Shown here piece after piece: positions 58,605-64,000 of a stretch of 64,000 bases of DNA (its first letter is position 1; each line of letters starts with the position of its first letter). The translations under genes and the position numbers were made by a program. Location: contig CM046453.1 of the NCBI GenBank assembly GCA_025506515.1, positions 5,336,910-5,400,909 on the forward strand. The letters run 5' to 3'. This DNA is from Flaveria trinervia (Eukaryota; Streptophyta; Magnoliopsida; Asterales; Asteraceae). The notes beneath the pieces are model-generated. The model was not told where the DNA came from. It saw only the letters and a list, made by a program, of their open reading frames with translations, and ran no database searches.

Positions 58605-59378
58605 TCTCCTTAACAGCCTCGGAACCATCTTTTCCACCTTCTTTGCACCCTTCACAGACATGGTGCCTGCTCATATATGATTCTCGATGAGTTGAGCGGT
58701 GATATTGATGGCTTCTTCCAAGGTGTGGGTCGGCTACCCACCACAACATCTTGAATTTGGGGTGGTACACCCTTGATGAACTTCTCAATGTTGCAAGGGA
58801 CAGTGTCGACCATATGGGGCAACAGTATACTCAACTCATGATGCCTAGTTGAGTAGGCCAAATGGTCACCACCATCTTGCTTCAAGTTCCAGAATTCCTC
58901 CTTTAGTTTTTGTAGTTCATTCCTCGGGCAGAACTTTGTGATGGCAATGTTCTTGAACTCATCCCAAGTGAGTGCCAGCATAGCATCATCTCCTCAATTT
59001 CTCTTTTCACTATTCCACCAGGTAAGTGCCCTTTGTTGGAACATACTAGTGGCATAACAAACTTTTAGTGCCTCGAGACACTCACAATTTACAAAGGTGT
59101 TCTCCATGCTCTAGAACCACTCAAGAAGACCAGTGGCTCTTTCCTTGCCACTATAACTAGTGGGCTTGCAAGAACTAAAGTCCTTGAAGGTACAAGTTGG
59201 TTATTGCGCTCTTGGTTCGCGTTGTTTTCCCCTTGACCATTTCAATTGTTTCTTGAATTGGTCATCAAAGTGCTATTGAGTTCAACAACCATGGTCGGAT
59301 GACGACAACCATTTGTCGAGCAATCATGGCGGCTAGCTTACGATTGGAACTTCCACGCTTTTTGTGGTGACAAGACAT
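58605..59378 (-). pseudogene. Gypsy gag fragment, probably from G4
   Basis: The start is at 59378 (MSCHHKKRGSSNRKLAAMIA). 58652-58981 (109 codons) has the capsid core: LTWDEFKNIAITKFCPRNEL, KLKEEFWNLKQDG and HHELSILLPHMVDTVP. FQQRALTWWNSEKRN lies just upstream at 58985-59030 with a stop. The end is truncated by a microsatellite before any zinc knuckle. It is unlike the gag of G1, G7 and G8. Assignment to G4 is by order and strand only. Confidence 0.8.
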
Positions 59379-59418
59379 GCTGGAATATACAGAATGAGTT
59401 AGACACGGGAATGAGAAT

Positions 59419-62399
59419 TGTAACATCCGCTATTTTCAAGTTATTAACCCGAACCCGAATTAAAAGTGAACTTTCATACAATGTGAATTTTCATTATTTA
59501 AGTAATCTTACTTATTTAGATAAATCAAATGCATTAAATACGTAGTTTAATCTATATTGTAAACTGAATTGTCTAATTATCACTCATTAAAGCATCTAAT
59601 CAACTTATAAGAATTTATTAATTTATAAATAAATTTTGTATAAAGTTATGAAGATTTATTTATCATTTATGGGTTCAAATTGTTAAACTAAAATATATAA
59701 TTAAAATAGAGAGTTATTTCAAGATTTATAAAAACTATGAAGTTGATAATAAGTGATATTATTTTAAATAAAGTTTACTAAGTTATAGGGCTTATTCTAA
59801 ATTATGAGTTTTAATTAAAATATATAATTAAATTGTAAAGATTTTTTAAATATTTAAAGATTCATAAAGTTTTTCTAAAAAATATTGATTAGTTAACTAA
59901 AATGTTTTATAAACTTTGGAGGTTTATTTGCAAATGTAGAAACTTTAATTGAGAAGTTTTGTACATAAAATGATGAACATCAAACCACAGGGACTAAAAC
60001 TATTAAAATAATAGAATCAAAATGAGTTTCCCATTTTCCCCATTTTTTGGCAACGATCGTCAGCCAAACTCCGGCCACGCACCAGTGGCCCTAAAAACCC
60101 ATTAAAACCGCTCGAAAATGTTTCCAAATCGTTCCAAATTCACATGGTATCATTTAATCGTGTTACGAGTCGGTTACGAACCTTAATCGATCAAGAAACA
60201 GAAGAAATAAACTCTATATCGTTCGAACATTTAATCCCAATAATAATCTAATTAATCGAACCTAAATAATCATCTGGTTAAACTTAATCGATTATAACAC
60301 TCATTTCACCTGAAACACACACAAGCACCATGTTCGGATACTATCTTCTCTCGCGACCTGCAATTTAATCGTGATCCATGTTCGAGGCTATATTAATCAC
60401 ATTGAGAGAGGGATTTTGCTCATTATCGATCCTAAAAGCTATCTGAAAAGTTAATTTGAATAACAACAACGCGTGAATATTGAATCACTGCAAGGCAGTT
60501 GCAATTTTCTTTGTTCTCATTCTTATCGTTTCGGCATCTATTCAGGTAATTAAACCTCATCATATACTCGGTTTTATGTGAACATCAAAAGCCCCATGAA
60601 TGATTTCATTAACAATATCTTTTGGATGGTCAATTTGGAATCAATCGAAACTAGGGTTCTAGGGAAATTTGGGGATTTCTTGAAGTGTTGTTTTTAAGAA
60701 TTTAATTTCAAGTCTTACCACGGCTGATAGCCTTAGTTCACTGGTTATCAACTTTCATCTCAACGTTGAGGTCCCGGGTTCGAACCCGGGCACCCTCAAA
60801 CATCTTTTTAAGGCTTTTTAGCCCTTAAATTAATTATAGAAAATTTCTAATAAATAAAAAAATGGTTTTGTAAACTTTAAATATTTTTTTGTAGGACACC
60901 AATAATGTTATATAATTTTTCTAAATTTAAAATCTTTTGAATAAAACATTTTAAAGATTATTCTTGGGTTATTATATAAAATGGATTCTAATAATTAATA
61001 AATTATTAGTGGTCCCAAATATTTCCTTTAAAATTCATCGTTAAATCACGTTATTTTAGATGGAGATTTTTTTCGAAACATTATAAATCAATATGTTAAA
61101 TGAATAAATTGTTTAAATAGTTATTTTAATAGTTATTTATTCATCTTTTTATTTAATCATGTTATATATAATTAGTTTATAAATGTATTCTTTAACTTTT
61201 ATTAAACTCTTGAAACTAATAAAACAATATAATTCGCTATTATTCTTTATTCCTATGTTAAGGTTTTGGATATTATAAAAATCATTCAAAGGTTTAAAAA
61301 AACTTTATAAAATGATTCTAAGTTATCATACAAGTTATTTAAAATAAATATTCAAGAACCTTTACCAAATTTTAAATAATTAATTATTACTTATTTTTTT
61401 CGCGCATCATATTTAATCTTTATAATCAATAAATTAAACTATTGTATCTTTCACCATAATTGTTATTGGTTCATACCATCTTTGTTGAATCAGAATATAA
61501 TTGATTGCGTTACTATATTTTATTTAACTTAAATAATAAAACCCCCAAATTCCAATTGAAACCTAGTTCACGTCTGATTGTTAATCTTATTATTGAACTT
61601 AATCTTGGAACCTATACGTTTAGGCAACTTGTAAAAGAAATCGTTGGAGCCTCGTCTACATTTTTATCATCATATTATTTACATCTTGTGAGTTTTGTTG
61701 CCCCATTTTTATATTTTTCACACATATTTTGGGGTGAAATATAATACTTATACATCATACACTTATAAACGTTTGAGACTTGTAAAGCACTTGCAATTCA
61801 TCTTTAATTTTGTATGGTTATTGTGTGTTGTAAGTGTTTATATGAGATACATAGTTGGTTTACAATCATTAACTATTGCTAGTCTGGCGATGTCTTAGAT
61901 CTTGGGCCTGACAAGCCTATTGGTGCTAAAGTCGAGGTATTGCCGGCTCCTGATGACGTATGCTTATTCATCATGGGAACCAAATACACTTAGCCAATCT
62001 TATATACTTGTAATCAAGTCGATGTTTGGTTGTAACGATATGTGTTTTATAACCTTACTAACTTATAACCTATGACATGAATTGCTACTTGTAACCTTGT
62101 TATATTATGTATGAAAACCTTGGAAACTCACAAACTATTATTAGTTGACCTTTTATTTTCATCATGTTTCAGGTTTGATACTTGAAGATCTTCTTGTGCT
62201 CATATAGGACTTGGACCTAGATTAATTGAAAGTCTTATGTTATTGGTTGTATCTTGATTGTTTTGTAATTATTTATTTGTCTTGTAATGTTAAAAAAAAT
62301 AATATTTAATATTATTTAAACTTATTAGTTCCATGTGCTATGAACAATCGTTTCCCATTCGTCCGCCCCGATGATTCCGCCGTCGGTCGGGGTGTGACA
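59419..62399 (+). repeat. 5' LTR of a plus-strand F-type element
   Basis: It runs TGTAACATCCGC to CGGGGTGTGACA (about 2.98 kb) and is followed at once by a primer-binding site, so it is a 5' LTR. Its right two-thirds match 35584-37508 in reverse. It is AT-rich and carries the tRNA-like segment at 60721. Short ORFs inside (61505-61898) look like chance. Confidence 0.85.
60721..60798 (+). repeat. tRNA-derived (SINE-like) segment in the F-type LTR
   Basis: GATAGCCTTAGTTCACTGG resembles an A box and GGTTCGAACCC (60777-60787) is an exact B box inside a CCCGGG-stemmed T arm. It lacks a convincing acceptor stem and anticodon arm, so it is not a tRNA gene. It is shared with 36858-36936. Confidence 0.72.
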
Positions 62400-62609
62400 A
62401 ATTGGTATCAGAGCCATGGTATAGGGAATTAGGTTATTAGAAATGGAATGACCTAGACTATAACTAAGTACCCTACACATGAGTACTCTCATGTATTTTA
62501 TATGCTTAGATAGGATTTTATGTGCCTTATGTGTTTATATTTGATTATATGATTATATGCCTTATGTGTTTATGCTTATACCTTGAATCTTATCAATGCA
62601 CACACGAAC
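62400..62609 (+). other. Primer-binding site and leader of the plus-strand F-type element
   Basis: TGGTATCAGAGCC at 62403-62415 is complementary to initiator-Met tRNA. About 190 bases of AT-rich leader follow, with GTGCCTTATGTGTTTAT twice (about 62520 and 62558). The leader is cut at 62610 by another LTR. No gag is reached. Confidence 0.85.
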
Positions 62610-64000
62610 TGTCACACCCTCAAAATCCACTTGCGGAGTTTTACCACGAGGCGTGTGAACAAACCAGGATCACAGTCAGTAGTTACTCAGAACGACTCTA
62701 TATGCCATAACTTAAATGAAATTAATCCAAAGTAAATAAATTAAAGAGTGCGGAAGCATTTTGAAAATAACCCAAAGTAATAAAAGTTTATTTGTGGCAA
62801 AACACGTGCCAATCCCAAAAGAGAAATCAATAACTATTAAAATGGTAAAATTGTCTTGAAGACCGTGTCATAGAATGCAGTGGACCATGCAGTGCTCCTA
62901 TGGCAAGCAAGCTAAGGACCTGAGAATAGCATACTAAAAATGTCAACACAATGGTTGGTGAGTTCAAGAGATATTCAAATATAAACAGTTTAATAATAAA
63001 GATGTACAAGTAGCGTATTGTAACAGATAGCTAGTCCATTAAAATAAATATTATTTCATAGTGATTTCGCAATTGAAGCTGACTGTGTTACGTTGTTGCC
63101 TCCTGCCACGACTTAACAGGTCGTGACAATGTCATTAGGACAACTTGCACCCGGTTGACCTCGAGTCACACAGGTGGGGCTCGTCACACCCAGTAGTACT
63201 ACCCAAATTTCCCCGCTAATCAATATTAACAATTCGAAAGTGTGAGGACTTTCCATGATATCAACACTATATAATATTGTACACAACTTAAATACATAAA
63301 GCATTCGTGATTTACCAGTATGCTATCTCCCCCAAAGAGAGTAATAAAATTGGGGCATGAACTCACCTGATATGTGTTTTGATACACAGGGTTTGACTTG
63401 TCAAATAGAATAGACAGACAACCTTCAGAAGTTACCTAGATCATATAAGTGCATGAGTACGTGTAGTCAAAGAACATGTGAAACCCTAAGTACACTACAA
63501 CCAAGGACTCAAGATCTCAAACAAAACAGACATGTTTGACCTAGTTGACCCGTTTGACCCGTTGGTGACTTTATGTGTTGTAAACCATTCAAGTAATCAT
63601 ACACATCTGTTATGCATTGTTAACATTCAAATAGATCATATGTATGCTATATCATCATAGGTGTAACACTTAGATCATCGTTCAACCAAGTGTCATACAA
63701 GTCATGCGAATCTAGAACATTAACATAACCACTAGTTATACACAACTAACATGTCACACAGAGATCAAACCACTCACTACATGCCATGTGAAGCCACTCA
63801 CGACTTTACATCCTAAACCCTGCCAATCCTACTAAATAGGGGCCTCAGATTCGCACGCGTGTATGATGATCATAACCATATTCATGATCCATATGCATTG
63901 CATTCAACAACATTCCAACAATCAATTACCAGTCCCAAACATGATGTCCTACTACTAAACAACATCCAAATCATACATGATCATAAATGTCCATATATCA
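62610..64000 (-). repeat. G8-family LTR, continuing past the window end
   Basis: It starts TGTCACACCCTCAAAATCC and is collinear with 43337-44740, with more substitutions than the two G8 LTRs show between themselves. Whether it is solo or part of a full element cannot be told. CGAAC (62605-62609) is the left side of its TSD. Confidence 0.92.

Larger units (their letters stand above)
17274..59378 (-). mobile_element. Old gypsy element G4, dispersed by nested insertions
   Basis: Pieces in order on the plus strand: 3' LTR 17274-17878; chromodomain, integrase, RNase H and RT at 17930-20458; RT start and protease at 34893-35583; gag at about 58605-59378. Between them lie two large insertions with identifiable TSDs: ATCTT at 20454/34888, and TCAAC at 35579/58438 (weaker). 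Assigning the gag piece to G4 is inference from strand and order. About 500 bases between gag and protease appear missing, and the 5' LTR is not seen. Confidence 0.7.

Noticed and set aside
60730..60798. Functional tRNA gene
   Set aside because: A B box and T arm are present, but no matching acceptor stem or anticodon arm; it also recurs within another F-type LTR.
61505..61898. Two plus-strand ORFs of 67-79 codons
   Set aside because: AT-rich LTR sequence with no recognisable domain or neighbouring coding signal.

Overview
This window is a plant intergenic region built almost entirely of nested LTR retrotransposons. I find no intact host protein-coding gene. Evidence for a flowering plant: Ty3/gypsy polyproteins ending in a chromodomain-like module, a Ty1/copia element with a large extra ORF, primer-binding sites complementary to initiator-Met tRNA, Mutator-type TIR elements, and AT-rich spacer with microsatellites. 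The proteins look like eudicot elements, probably asterid (Asteraceae is my guess from remembered family resemblance, not a search).

Layout. (1) 1-11916: low-copy flank A (1-1072), then gypsy element G1 on the minus strand (1073-8642, 5' LTR cut off at 8642). Next comes a second copy of flank A (about 8970-10046) followed by a solo LTR of the same family with a perfect ATTAT target-site duplication (TSD). The locus therefore appears twice, once with the full element and once with a solo LTR. (2) 11917-15055: AT-rich spacer with a long imperfect inverted repeat, a Mutator-like TIR element with a 10-bp direct repeat at its ends (13141-14390), a smaller TIR element, and a promoter-like stretch. 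(3) 15056-17178: solo LTR of a third subfamily. (4) 17274 to about 59378: remains of an old minus-strand gypsy element, G4, cut open twice. Its RT region holds a solo LTR (20459-34887, TSD ATCTT), which contains a 12.4-kb copia element C1 (22261-34619, TSD AAAAG). Its protease region holds another solo LTR, type F (35584 to about 58437). That LTR contains gypsy G7 (37509-58154, TSD AAATG), whose gag zinc-knuckle region contains gypsy G8 (43337-54653, TSD CCACA). (5) 59419-62609: the 5' LTR, primer-binding site and leader of a plus-strand F-type element. It is broken at 62610 by another G8-family LTR that runs off the window.

G1, G4, G7 and G8 have the gypsy gene order gag-zinc knuckles-protease-RT-RNase H-integrase-chromodomain. 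C1 has the copia order gag-protease-integrase-RT-RNase H plus a third coding region of about 3.4 kb downstream of pol. All are frameshifted or carry stops, so they are annotated as pseudogenes. Many breaks are single-base indels, which could be decay or uncorrected sequencing error. The most interesting points are the third coding region of C1 together with a CTTCAG/CAGTAGTT-rich array shared between its U3 and the segment just upstream of that region; an additional ORF upstream of gag in G8; the doubled G1 locus; and a set of LTR subfamilies that share one promoter core but have unrelated, repeat-built U3 regions.
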